Origin: CAZLMW01 sp964560875
Lineage (GTDB): Bacteria > Myxococcota_A > UBA9042
Assembly: GCA_964560875.1 (NCBI GenBank)
Contig: CAZLMW010000021.1
Span: forward strand, 1 to 64,000
Length of the DNA: 64,000 nt
Reading direction: 5' to 3'
In this document: positions 1-9,600 of the stretch, piece by piece
How positions within the stretch are numbered: position 1 is the first letter of the stretch
How the letters are laid out: every line of letters begins with the position of its first letter
Notes under the pieces: model-generated
Database searches by the model: none
What the model was told of the DNA's origin: nothing
The model's input: the letters and a program-made list of their open reading frames with translations, nothing else
Program-made: the position numbers and the translations under genes

Positions 1-200
1 GATCGAGTTGCAGCACAGTTCAGGCGGTTGTGCGAATCAGGTTCGACGACCGGATTCCGCCCCAGCACAGCGATCGAGTTGCAGCACAGTTCAGGCGGTT
101 GTGCGAATCAGGTTCGACGACCGGATCCCGCCCCAGCACAGCGATCGAGTTGCAGCACAGTTCAGGCGGTTCTGCGAAGCAGGTTCGACGACCGGATCCC
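1..200. repeat. 71-bp tandem repeat, three copies visible
   Basis: Copies begin at 1, 72 and 143, each opening with GATCGAGTTGCAGCACAGTT. The first two are 71 bp and almost identical; the third is about 58 bp and diverges (tctgcgaagc instead of tgtgcgaatc) before joining the leader of the next gene. The array runs off the left window edge, so its real copy number is unknown. All frames read open through it, which artificially lengthens the next gene's frame upstream. There is no spacer variability, so it is not a CRISPR array. It could be an intergenic minisatellite or a protein-binding array; nothing in the sequence decides. Confidence 0.9.
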
Positions 201-227
201 GAAAGGGATCCGGGGTATGCTCCCCCA

Positions 228-3200
228 ATGGCCACCGACGTCGCTGATCCCGCACCGATCCTGCTGCTCGACCTGCGCAAAGAGGCGCGCGGCTTTTTCC
301 AGGCCGAAAACCTGCACGACGCGGCGGAACGTCTCGTCGCTGACGGCTTCGACGTCAGGCTGGTGCGGTCCGTGGCTACCTTGCGGGGCGATGATTGGTC
401 CTTGCGCATCGCGTGCTTCGTCGCGGACGTGAACCCACGCGCGGTGGTGGTCGAGCGGCTCTGGGACGAAGACCTCGTGGGCTTGCTGCGCGATGGCGGC
501 AGGCAGGTTGTGCGACTCGATGACGGGCACGAAACGGCGCTCGATGGGCACTATGACGCGATTCTCGGCGAAGACGCGCTGGTCGACTGGCTCCGCGGTT
601 CGTCCACCCCCGAGCGCGCCCGGTCATTGCCAACAACGTTCTTGCCGACAACGCGCGAGCTGCGCGCCCGCAAGGACGCCTGGCAGCCCACATCCCGCAA
701 GCTTCGTTTCGACGTGCTCGAGGACCCGGACAACGAGCTCGCCATCGGTCGGGCTGTCGTTCGAGGCCCGGCCGAGGGCTGCCCGTTTCTGCTCGATGCC
801 CGCCGCAACCCCGTATTCGCCGACCTGCAGATGGACGGGATGCAGCACCGCGGCTGCACGTTTTGCCTCGACAACCTGGGCGCCTTTGCGATGCCGGCCG
901 GGGATGCCGTCATCGACGCCTGGATGGCCGGCATTATCGACGCGCGTCGAGCCGATCCCGGGTTGCGCGAGGTCGTGCTGGCCGACGAGCGCCCCCACCC
1001 CAACCTGCCCGCGCTGTTCTCGGCCATCGCCGACCATGACCAACTCGCAGGACTCGCGATCCTCATCAAGACACGCGTGGACTGGCTCTTGGAGTTTGCC
1101 GACACGGCGTTGACCGAAGCGCTGACGATCGCCGCCGACTCCGGCTTGCAGCTACACGTCTACCTGGTCGGTTTCGAGAGCTTTGAGCCCTTCCACCTGC
1201 AGCTCTTCAACAAGGGCGTTACCGTCGCGGATAACGTGGCTGCCATTGCCTGTCTGGCCCGCCTGCAGGACGCTTTTCCGAAGGCGTTCGAGTACCGCCG
1301 CTACCGCGCACACGGCATTGTGCTTTTTACGCCCTGGACAACCCCCGAACACCTGCTCGCCGGGGCGCAAGTCATGCACGAGACGGGGTTTTCAGCGCTT
1401 CGATCCGGCGCGTGGCGGACGCGGCTGCGGATTCACCCGGGCTTGCCGCTGCACGCGCTGGCCCTGCGCGATGGCCTGACCGACACCACGTTCCCCGAGC
1501 GTCGACCCGATCGCGCCCGCGAGCAGGGCTACAACGCGTCCATCCCATGGCGATTTGCCGATCCACGCACGGCGCTCGCGTTTGCGATCCTGCAGGACGT
1601 TGCCTGGCGGTTGGAGAGGCGCATCGACGAAGCGCTGGTGATAGGCATTGTCGCGGCGTTCGCAGCCGCCCATCCCGAGCTGGCGGACCGCCCCGATTTC
1701 GTCGACATCGCCCACCTCCCACTGCTCGCCGCCCTGATTGCGTGTGGACCCCGCGTCGCGGATGCGGATTGGTCCGACGTCGTGGGACTGGCTTCGGATC
1801 CCAACTTGCTTCGCCTGCGAGACGACCCATCGGCCGACCCCTTCGTCGTTCGCCGCGAGCCGCTGCCGTTTTCTTCGACCGACCTCGCGGTTGCGTACGA
1901 AGCGATGGGCTGGTCCGCGGTCGCGGCGGGTGAGCGCGGAGACGTGGTGGTTGTCGCGCGTGACCAGGCCGGCCTGGACGAAGGCTTGCGCCGGCTCGCC
2001 ACCGACCGGGACAGCCGTCACGAGAACGCCCAGCGGCCGACCGCCGATGTGATGAAGACACCCCGCCTCGACGGCGCCATCAACAGCCGTTTCGACAATG
2101 GTCCTATCGGGCTCGCGGACGGTCTGACTGTCGGCGGGTGGGCGCCGGTCCTGCGGGGGATCGAACTGCAGCTGCGCGCTGCCCTTGTGGACGACCCGCT
2201 TCGGGTTTGGGTGCTCCCGCTCGACCCCGGCGACGAACCGGGCGATAGCAACGCATGGACGTCTACGCATCACGCGCTCGCGCACCAACGGGCGCCGGCC
2301 GGATGGTCCGGACCGACCATCGACAACGCGATGCAACACGCGGTGGCGCTGGTCATCGAGCTGGAAGAAGAAGCCGCGGCAGGTCGAAACGACACCGACA
2401 CGGACGGATTGCCGTCGTTGCCGCGTCGGCAAGACGAGGCGCTTGTCGCGATCGCAGCCCGCCTCGGCATCGATGCCTTCGAACCGGCGGGTGTGCACGC
2501 GCATTGGCGCTGGCAGGGGTTGACGGTGGACCTGCACGGCGGCCGCCTCGTGATGGCGATGGAGGGACCGTCCGGCGCGCGATTTGACGTGATCGGCCGA
2601 CGCCGGGGCGAGATGGACCGGGCGCTTGCACAGAGCCGCTGGCTGGACCTCGCCCACGCCGATTTGCCGAGCGGCCTTGCCGGGGTCGAAGCGCACGCGG
2701 CGATCGATGCGCTCGCGGTCGAATTGGTCCGTCGCGAGGAGGCGTCCAAGGCCTCATTGAGCGCTTCAGCAAAAGATCGTAAGGAACCTGACGACCATTT
2801 CGCGGGCGGCGTCGACGAGTTCGGCGCCCCGCTCGAGAAGCTCGCGTTTCGGATCGGGCTCAAGCCCGTGCTTCGGATCGAGCGCGTGCCGTTTTCACGT
2901 TGGCAGCAAGTCGCCGCGGACGTCGCGCATGGTCACGCCGAGGTTGGCAACGTCCGCTATGATGGGGCACAACATGGCCGCGTCGACGACCCCGAGGGCG
3001 CGCTTGTCGACGTGTTCATCGGCCATGACCGCGCTTGTGCACAGCAGGCCGTGAAGCTCGACGCGTGCGAAAAGGTCGATGGCGATGAAGACGCCACCCG
3101 GGAGCTGGGCCGGCTACTGGGCTACCCCGACTGCTGCGTCGACGCGTTCCTGCGCACCCACAATCCCGGCGACAACACCGATTGGCCGCGCACCATCGCC

Positions 3201-3494
3201 GCGCGCAGTGGCCCCGGACCCTGGTCGTGGGTGGTCTCAGCGCTGCCGGTCGAGCGCATCCTGCTGCCGTTCATGCCGTGCCGATTCGACTGCCCCGATG
3301 CGGTCGCTTGGGGAGCCCGCCTCGCCGAGGCGCTCGCAGAGGAGGACGGTGCGCTCCATGCTCGTGTGAAGGCAGCCCACCAACGCGTGTTCAGCTATCG
3401 CGACTGGCGGGATTTCGAGCCCGTGGTGGCGGAGGTGGAGGGTCGCGTCGATGCTGGCGACGGCGTTGTGCTCGACTTCACGAAGCGGATGTAG
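228..3494 (+). CDS. Large radical-SAM-like protein with C-terminal DUF483-like CC-motif domain
   Basis: The protein is about 1088 residues. The frame is open upstream to 30, but that part is the 71-bp repeat, so I start at the ATG at 228 (MATDVADPAPILLLDLR). Residues about 10-110 resemble a cobalamin-binding-like alpha/beta domain. Residues about 190-440 look like a radical-SAM barrel: a HRGCTFCLDN motif around residue 210, then alternating strand/helix text ending in a MHETGFSALRSGAWRTRLRIHPGLPL segment split across this region. Only CxxC is present; a CxxxCxxC cluster would need a Cys four residues before, where there is Gln. The C-terminus (from about residue 960) carries LGYPDCCVDAFLRTH and PFMPCRFDCPDA, resembling the DUF483 family. 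Whether it binds a 4Fe-4S cluster is unclear. The substrate is unknown. It is tail-to-tail with the next gene, overlapping by 17 bp. Confidence 0.8.
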   Translation: MATDVADPAPILLLDLRKEARGFFQAENLHDAAERLVADGFDVRLVRSVATLRGDDWSLRIACFVADVNPRAVVVERLWDEDLVGLLRDGGRQVVRLDDGHETALDGHYDAILGEDALVDWLRGSSTPERARSLPTTFLPTTRELRARKDAWQPTSRKLRFDVLEDPDNELAIGRAVVRGPAEGCPFLLDARRNPVFADLQMDGMQHRGCTFCLDNLGAFAMPAGDAVIDAWMAGIIDARRADPGLREVVLADERPHPNLPALFSAIADHDQLAGLAILIKTRVDWLLEFADTALTEALTIAADSGLQLHVYLVGFESFEPFHLQLFNKGVTVADNVAAIACLARLQDAFPKAFEYRRYRAHGIVLFTPWTTPEHLLAGAQVMHETGFSALRSGAWRTRLRIHPGLPLHALALRDGLTDTTFPERRPDRAREQGYNASIPWRFADPRTALAFAILQDVAWRLERRIDEALVIGIVAAFAAAHPELADRPDFVDIAHLPLLAALIACGPRVADADWSDVVGLASDPNLLRLRDDPSADPFVVRREPLPFSSTDLAVAYEAMGWSAVAAGERGDVVVVARDQAGLDEGLRRLATDRDSRHENAQRPTADVMKTPRLDGAINSRFDNGPIGLADGLTVGGWAPVLRGIELQLRAALVDDPLRVWVLPLDPGDEPGDSNAWTSTHHALAHQRAPAGWSGPTIDNAMQHAVALVIELEEEAAAGRNDTDTDGLPSLPRRQDEALVAIAARLGIDAFEPAGVHAHWRWQGLTVDLHGGRLVMAMEGPSGARFDVIGRRRGEMDRALAQSRWLDLAHADLPSGLAGVEAHAAIDALAVELVRREEASKASLSASAKDRKEPDDHFAGGVDEFGAPLEKLAFRIGLKPVLRIERVPFSRWQQVAADVAHGHAEVGNVRYDGAQHGRVDDPEGALVDVFIGHDRACAQQAVKLDACEKVDGDEDATRELGRLLGYPDCCVDAFLRTHNPGDNTDWPRTIAARSGPGPWSWVVSALPVERILLPFMPCRFDCPDAVAWGARLAEALAEEDGALHARVKAAHQRVFSYRDWRDFEPVVAEVEGRVDAGDGVVLDFTKRM

Positions 3495-4941
3495 CGTCGG
3501 CGACGGCGGGTTCGGTTGGGGCCAGTGCGTTGTTGTCGGGCGGAGAGAGCGCGTTGTCGGGCGGAGAGAGCGCGTTGTCGGGCGTGGCACCCGCTGCCTG
3601 TTCATCGCCCGTCTCGTGGTCATCCTCGATGAACTCCGCACGGATGCGTTGACCCACTTCGCCGGCTTGCGACAGACCGATGCGCATCAACACGGGCCCG
3701 GTCAGCTGGTTGATGGCGACGACCGCGAGGATCAGCACGCCAGCTTGTTTGCCCAGCTCGCCAAACGTCCGTTGCATGATGAGCGCGAGGGCCAGCGCGA
3801 GGCCGGCTTGGGGTAGCAACCCGGTCCACGTCCACTTGCCGACCATGGGTTCGGCGCCGGATCGGTCCGACGCGATCTTCGACCCGCCCCACAACGCGAT
3901 GCCGCGAACGACCGCGATGATTGTCGCCGGAATCGCGACGGCGGAGAGGGCGACGAGGTCCAGCGACGCCCCCGCGACGGCGAAAAAGACGAGGTAGACG
4001 GGCAACGACGCGCTCTCCAGGTCGTGCAGCAGCTTGCTGGCGTCGACGCGGGTCAGGTTCTCGATGAACAACCCGGCGGTGAGCGCGATGATGAGCGGAT
4101 CGAGGTGAGCGCGCTTGCCGGCTTCGGCGAGGACGACGCAAACCATGAGCACGAACAGGCCGACGCTGCGGTCGACGTTCTTGATGTAGAGGCCCAGCAC
4201 CGCGCCGACGACGACGCCGACGCCCATCGAGCCGAACAACTCCCAGCCCACCATCCCGACCGTATGCAGCACATCCGCGTCGCCGCCGAGCATGGCTTGG
4301 GCGATCGATGAGACGACGGCGTACAACACGATGACGACGAGGTCGGCGATCACCACGAGCCCGAGCGTGACGCGGCTGACCGGCCCGTCGGCGTCCGTTT
4401 CGGTGAGCAGCGCCATGACAACAGCGGGCGACTGCGAGGCGAGGACCACGCCGATTGTGGTGGCAAACACGACGGCGGAGATGAGCTCGAGCTCGCCGAG
4501 CCAGGGCAGCATGGAGCGCAGGGCGAGCAGGGTGACCGTGATCAGCGCAGCGCAGCCGAGCACGGCCCACGTCGTCATCGCTCGGATAACCGCGAGCAGC
4601 GGCTTCATCTTCTCGAAGTTGAGTTCGCCGCCTGCCGTGAGCGCGATGAGGCAGATGGCGACCCCGTTGATCAAGCTGAGGTCGGCGACCATGTCGTGGG
4701 TAAGCAGGCCAAGCGCGTACGGGCCCGCGATGACACCTGCGAGCAAGTAGCCGGTCAGTTGAGGTGTCTTCAGCGGGATGCACAGCCGGCCGCCGAAGAG
4801 CGCGCTGAGCAGTACGAAGCCAAAAGCGAGCTCGGTGTCAGTGACGAGTCCCGAGGTCGCCGCTGATCCGCCGTCGGGCAGGAAGGTCCGGACCGCCTGC
4901 ATGAGCAAGCCGATCATCAGCAGCGTGATGAGCGCCATCAT
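3478..4941 (-). CDS. CPA2-family cation:proton antiporter (Kef-type)
   Basis: A 487-residue polytopic membrane protein with about 12 hydrophobic segments. The N-terminal text GYLLAGVIAGPYALGL is the classic start of a Na+/H+ or K+/H+ exchanger domain of the CPA2 group, and GLVVIADLVVIVLYAVV fits the ion-binding helix pair with its conserved Asp. No C-terminal TrkA-N (nucleotide-binding) domain is present. The tail contains three near-copies of DNALSPP, encoded by a 21-bp tandem repeat near 3535-3590, which are probably disordered. The ATG at 4941 overlaps the stop of the upstream antiporter gene as ATGA, so the two are translationally coupled and may form a heteromeric exchanger. The transported ion cannot be read from the sequence. 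Confidence 0.88.
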   Translation of the reverse strand: MMALITLLMIGLLMQAVRTFLPDGGSAATSGLVTDTELAFGFVLLSALFGGRLCIPLKTPQLTGYLLAGVIAGPYALGLLTHDMVADLSLINGVAICLIALTAGGELNFEKMKPLLAVIRAMTTWAVLGCAALITVTLLALRSMLPWLGELELISAVVFATTIGVVLASQSPAVVMALLTETDADGPVSRVTLGLVVIADLVVIVLYAVVSSIAQAMLGGDADVLHTVGMVGWELFGSMGVGVVVGAVLGLYIKNVDRSVGLFVLMVCVVLAEAGKRAHLDPLIIALTAGLFIENLTRVDASKLLHDLESASLPVYLVFFAVAGASLDLVALSAVAIPATIIAVVRGIALWGGSKIASDRSGAEPMVGKWTWTGLLPQAGLALALALIMQRTFGELGKQAGVLILAVVAINQLTGPVLMRIGLSQAGEVGQRIRAEFIEDDHETGDEQAAGATPDNALSPPDNALSPPDNNALAPTEPAVADATSAS

Positions 4942-6605
4942 GCAGTCGCCTCCGACGCGTCAGGGGCCGCGGACTGCGGTGGCGCCGGCGGTTCGGCTTG
5001 GCGCGCCGTCGATGCGCCCGGTTTGGCGCCGAACCCGAGCTGGGTCTGGAGCCACGTTCCGGCAGTTCGATCCCAACCTTGCGCCAGCAATTCGAGCACG
5101 ATCGTCCCACCGACAACGGCCGTGACGATCCAGCCGCCGCTGAACCCGCCGTAGAGGCTCTCCCACCCGACGACGAGGGCGATCGAGAGGCCTGAGACCC
5201 GCGCGAAGATGCTCCGGCCCGAACGCAGCGCGTCGTATTCGTGGTCGACATCGGCGCGCTGCAACGCCCGAACCGACACCCATTTGCCGAGCAGTCGGGC
5301 GATCACGAAGGCAGGAACGAGCAGCCAGCCGCGCCAATCGCTGATGTTCCAGAACGCGCCGACGCAGGTGAGAAAGACGAGGTAGAGCGGCCACTCGACC
5401 CGCGACAAGATGTCCCACAACTGCTGTTTGGGGCGCGCCAGGGGCAGGTTGGACACCATCGCGCCGGCGATGAAGCACACAACGATGGGGGACAGCCACA
5501 GGTAGTCGGCCATGCCGGCCGCGAACGCCACCGAGCCGAGCGTGATGGCGAGGAACTCGGAGCTCGTCGCGCGCTGCCGAAGCATGATGTGCACGAGCAG
5601 GCCGATCGCCACGCCCATGCCCAGGGCGATGAAGATCCACGCGGTTCCCGGCAAGCGCCACGTGTACACGTCGCCCTCGGGGCGGAAGTACGCGGTGAGG
5701 AAGAGCAGGGCGACAACCGCGGCGATCTCGTCGAGCTGTTCGGTGACGGTGACGATGTCGTCGTGTTCGCTGTGGAAGCTCGCGTAGCAGTGCGTCTTGG
5801 CGGCGCGCGCGGCGGTCATCGCGCTGGCGGCCCCCAGGACAATGGCGTCGCGAATAACGGTGGCGTCGGCCGTGTCCGCGGAGAAGGCGAGCATAAGCGC
5901 CCCGCAGAACGAAAACACCATGACGAACGGGCCTGCGATCTGCACCGCGATGACGGTCGGCATGCCGTGCGGGAGCCTGTCGAGATAGCCGATGTTGAAC
6001 CGAAACCCGACGAGGAAGCCGAGCCACCCCAGCCCGAATTCAAACAGCGGCGCAAGGTGACGCAGCGCGTTGTCGTCCAGTACGCCGACCCACTCCGACC
6101 GCAGGACGAGACCGAGCAGCACGAACGGCAAACCCGCGCCGATGACATGTTCGAAGCCCAGCGCATGTTCGGCCTGGCGAACGCGCGGATGACCGGCCAG
6201 CCACGCCAAAGCAAACACGGCCAACAGCCCGATCAAGGTGCGCAGGACGACGCCCTGGCCTTCCTCGACCTTCTCCATCTCGGTCTTGGGTTCGGCGGGT
6301 TCTTCGGCGGGCTTCTCGACGCGCCCCATCATCGGTTTGACGACCCGCGGCGGTGCCGGCGGCCACATCGGAATGGTCAGCGCAATCGTCGCTTCGGAGG
6401 GCAAACCCGTGGGCGTTGTAGCTGCAGCTGGCGACGCGGTCGCGGACGATGCCGTCGCGGATCCAGAGAGCCCCGTCGCTGTCACTATCGCCGTCGCCGT
6501 TTCCGTCGCGGGATCTGGATTGTCGACGTCGCTGGGCGTTGCGGCGGCCGTCGAACTGACGATCAGCGTCGCTGCTGCGATCCACCACCGGATGCCAGGT
6601 CGCAG
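4938..6605 (-). CDS. Second CPA2-like antiporter, start codon unresolved
   Basis: The frame encodes a second sodium/proton exchanger-like membrane protein of about 555 residues. It has a signal-like start (WWIAAATLIVSSTAAA), a Thr/Ala/Pro-rich linker of about 90 residues, then about 11-12 membrane segments, including GFLVGFRFNIGYL and VTEQLDEIAAVVALLFLTAYF. The frame is open back to 6833, but that part lies inside the preceding lipoprotein gene. There is no ATG, GTG or TTG between the upstream stop (6628) and the signal-like segment. I therefore place the start at a CTG (6605), with low confidence in that codon; a GTG further in would delete the signal-like segment. It is coupled to the downstream antiporter by ATGA. 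Confidence 0.75.
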   Translation of the reverse strand: MRPGIRWWIAAATLIVSSTAAATPSDVDNPDPATETATAIVTATGLSGSATASSATASPAAATTPTGLPSEATIALTIPMWPPAPPRVVKPMMGRVEKPAEEPAEPKTEMEKVEEGQGVVLRTLIGLLAVFALAWLAGHPRVRQAEHALGFEHVIGAGLPFVLLGLVLRSEWVGVLDDNALRHLAPLFEFGLGWLGFLVGFRFNIGYLDRLPHGMPTVIAVQIAGPFVMVFSFCGALMLAFSADTADATVIRDAIVLGAASAMTAARAAKTHCYASFHSEHDDIVTVTEQLDEIAAVVALLFLTAYFRPEGDVYTWRLPGTAWIFIALGMGVAIGLLVHIMLRQRATSSEFLAITLGSVAFAAGMADYLWLSPIVVCFIAGAMVSNLPLARPKQQLWDILSRVEWPLYLVFLTCVGAFWNISDWRGWLLVPAFVIARLLGKWVSVRALQRADVDHEYDALRSGRSIFARVSGLSIALVVGWESLYGGFSGGWIVTAVVGGTIVLELLAQGWDRTAGTWLQTQLGFGAKPGASTARQAEPPAPPQSAAPDASEATA

Positions 6606-6627
6606 CCCCGCCGTAGAGCGAAGCCGA

Positions 6628-9600
6628 CTACTGGCACTTGCCCGTCGTGAGGTTGCACTTCTTGGGGAGAGTGCAGCCACCAAATGACTTGCCGCCGCAC
6701 CAGCCTCCGCATCCGTCCGGGCCACATTCCTTTCCTGAGCAGAGAGGCACACAGGCAAGCTTTGCACACTTGGCCGCCGCGGTGCACACGACGCCCGGCT
6801 TGCACGTGCCACATGCGCCGCCGCAGCCGTCATCGCCGCACTCGCGACCGGCGCAGTTGGGGGTGCAGGGATCCTGGCATTTGCCGTTGTTCACGTTGCA
6901 TGTGAGCCCGTCGGGACACGCGCCGCAGTCGCCGCCGCAGCCATCGGGGCCGCACATCTTGCCCGTGCACTGCTTCTGGCACTCGGGGCAGAGCTTGGCG
7001 AGCGCGTTGAACTCCTGGAGCGTCTTGGCGCAGCACTTGGACGGCTTGTTGGTCTGCGGATCGAGGCCGTAGGCGAGGCAGAGCGGTCCGCAGTAGCACA
7101 GCGGCAGGCCGGCTGGGTCGATCTTCCAGTCGCCGCATTGGCCCTTGCACTCCGCGAAGGAGGAGCACTTGCCGGTCTCGTGGTCGCACTTCTGACCTTT
7201 CTGGCAGCCGCCACCCAGTTTTCCGCAGTTGCCACCGCAACCGTCCGACCCGCAAGCGCGCGCCGACCCGTCCTTGTTCTTGCAGCGCGGCACGCACTGG
7301 ATGCAGGCGTTGCCGAGGCACGATTCACCCGGGTCGCATTCGCCGCAGGTGCCGCCGCAGCCGTTTGCGCCGCATTCTTTGCCGAGGCAGCTGGGCTCGC
7401 ACATTCGGTGGCCCAGTCGACCGCGACCCAGTTGGCCCTGGCCGTTGGCGCCCCAGCACGACAGCTCGCCGCCCGAATCCCGCGCGCAGGTGTTTCGGTC
7501 GCCTGCCCGCACTTCGATGATGTTCTTGAGCACCTGGTTGTTGACGCCCGCCCGCACCGGCTTGGGCATGTGGTGACTCTCGAGCGTGTAGTCGCCGGTC
7601 TGTCCGACCTCGTTGTTGCCCCAGCAGAGCACCGTCTTGTTGGACAGCAGCACGCACGTATGCCCCTTGCCGCATGTGATCTGCTGGGCGGTCTTGATGC
7701 CCGGCACCTTGTACGGTTTGGTCACCGGGTTGCCCGCGGCCTTGCCGATCTGACCGCTGTTGTTGCGTCCCCAGCACCAGACGCTCGAGTCCGAGTTGCG
7801 GATCGCGCACGTGTGGTAGCCGCCCGTGCAAAGGCCCTTGATGACCCCGGTGCCCTTGATCAGCGTCGGCTTTGCGGCGTTGTTCTTGTCGATCTTGCCG
7901 TTGCCGATCTGACCGAACCGCTGCGAGCCAAAACAGTACGTCGCGCCGGCGTTGGTCCGGACGCATGTGTGCCCGATGCCCGTGGCGACGGCGTTGACGT
8001 TGACGTTCTTGAGGATCGCCTGGGGCGCGCTGTAGTCGATGTGCGTGGTGCCGGTGCCGACCTGGCCTTCGTCGCTCTTGCCCCAGCAGAACAGCTTCTT
8101 GTTGTTGATGGCGCACGTATGGTCGTGGGCGGTCGCGACCGCTGTTGCGGCGTTGAGGCCCTTGACGGAGGTCGGCAGCAGGCGGTCGGTCTTGGAACCG
8201 TCGCCGAGCTGGCCGTAGTCGTTGTAGCCCCAGCACAGGACCCGCTGCAGCGTCTTCGCGCCGATCTTCACCTTGCGAATGCCGCACGTGTGGTTGTTGC
8301 CGGCGTCGAGCGCCAGCATGTGCTTGAGCGCCACGACCGGTGTTGGCCGCTTGTAGCTGATGGTCTTGGCGTTGCCGAGCTTGCCGCCCGAGCCTTCGCC
8401 CCAGCACCTGACCGTGCCGAGCTTGCCGATCATGCAAGCGTGCGCGCGTCCGACCGCGATGGACTTGGGTGGGTCGTTGTTGGGGGCGCCGCAGAGCTTG
8501 GTTGAGCAGCTCTTGCGCGCGCCGCATTGGGGGCGGCAGTGCTTGGCAGCGAGGGCAACACACTTGGTGGCCCACGCCTTCTTGCAGCAGCTTGAATCGC
8601 GCTGGCAGACGCACGACTGGACCCAGGAGTCGGCGCATCCAGCGCTCGTATGAGCCTTGCAGCAGGTGGCCTTCACATCGGGCACGTTGCAGGCCGCGCC
8701 GCGCCAGCCGCTCTTGCACTTGCACTTGCCAAATGAGCAGGTGCCGTTGTTGTTGCAGATCGTGCCGGGCACCGTCGTTGGGCAGCCCAGGCCCTTGGTG
8801 CCGCACGCCGAGCCGTCGAACTCGAAGCGATCACATGCGAACCGGGACCGGCACTTCACAGACCCGAGCGGGGCTTCGGCGATCTTGTCGATGTCGATGC
8901 ATTGGCCCTCGCAGTCTTCGATCTCGTTCATGCCGGGGCACAAGCCGGGCAGCGTCGGTTTGCCAGGCGTGCAGTCGCCCTCGTCGAACGAGTACGTGAG
9001 GCAGCGCAGATCGGGCCCCTGGATGCGGTCGGCGATCGGCGGAAAGAGGTCTTGCGCGCCGTCGTTGCAGCGGCCGTTGCCGAGCGCGGCGTCGATCAGC
9101 TTGCCGTCAAAGCAGCGCCCCTGGCAGTCACGAATCTCGCCCACGTTGGGGCAGTCGCTGCAGTCGCCGCCGTCCCAGCTCGTCTCCGGGCAGCGCAAAT
9201 GCGGGCCGAGCTCGACCCCGTAGTCGCACTTGCCATTGCCGTAGTGCTTGGCGTCGACGCACGAGCCCAGGCAGTCGCGCTTCTTTCCCGACGGACAAGC
9301 GGTCAATGTGGCGTAGCAATCGGCCGGAATCGAACCCTGGTAGACGACCGCGTCGCCGTTGCCGCCGATATCTTCGACCGTCAGCTGCAGCCACACGTCG
9401 CCGAGGTTGCGCACGTCGTACACGCTCAGCGGTGCGCCAGAGCCCCGCGAGCAGTACATCCGGTTGCCGATTGCGGGCTTGGGTTTGTAGCACTCCTTGA
9501 TGAACTTGCCGCCCGACTGGGTCTGCGTCTTGTCGACGAGGAAAGGCACGTGCGACAGCGGCATCGAGTCGAAGAAGAGCGACTTCTTGTCGAGCAGGTG

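Noticed and set aside
1..200. Possible CRISPR array
   Set aside because: The repeated units are contiguous without unique spacers.
5241..6650. Long open frame on the plus strand (469 codons)
   Set aside because: It lies opposite the antiporter gene, has Arg/Gly/Asp-rich nonsense-like text and is a shadow of GC-rich codon use.
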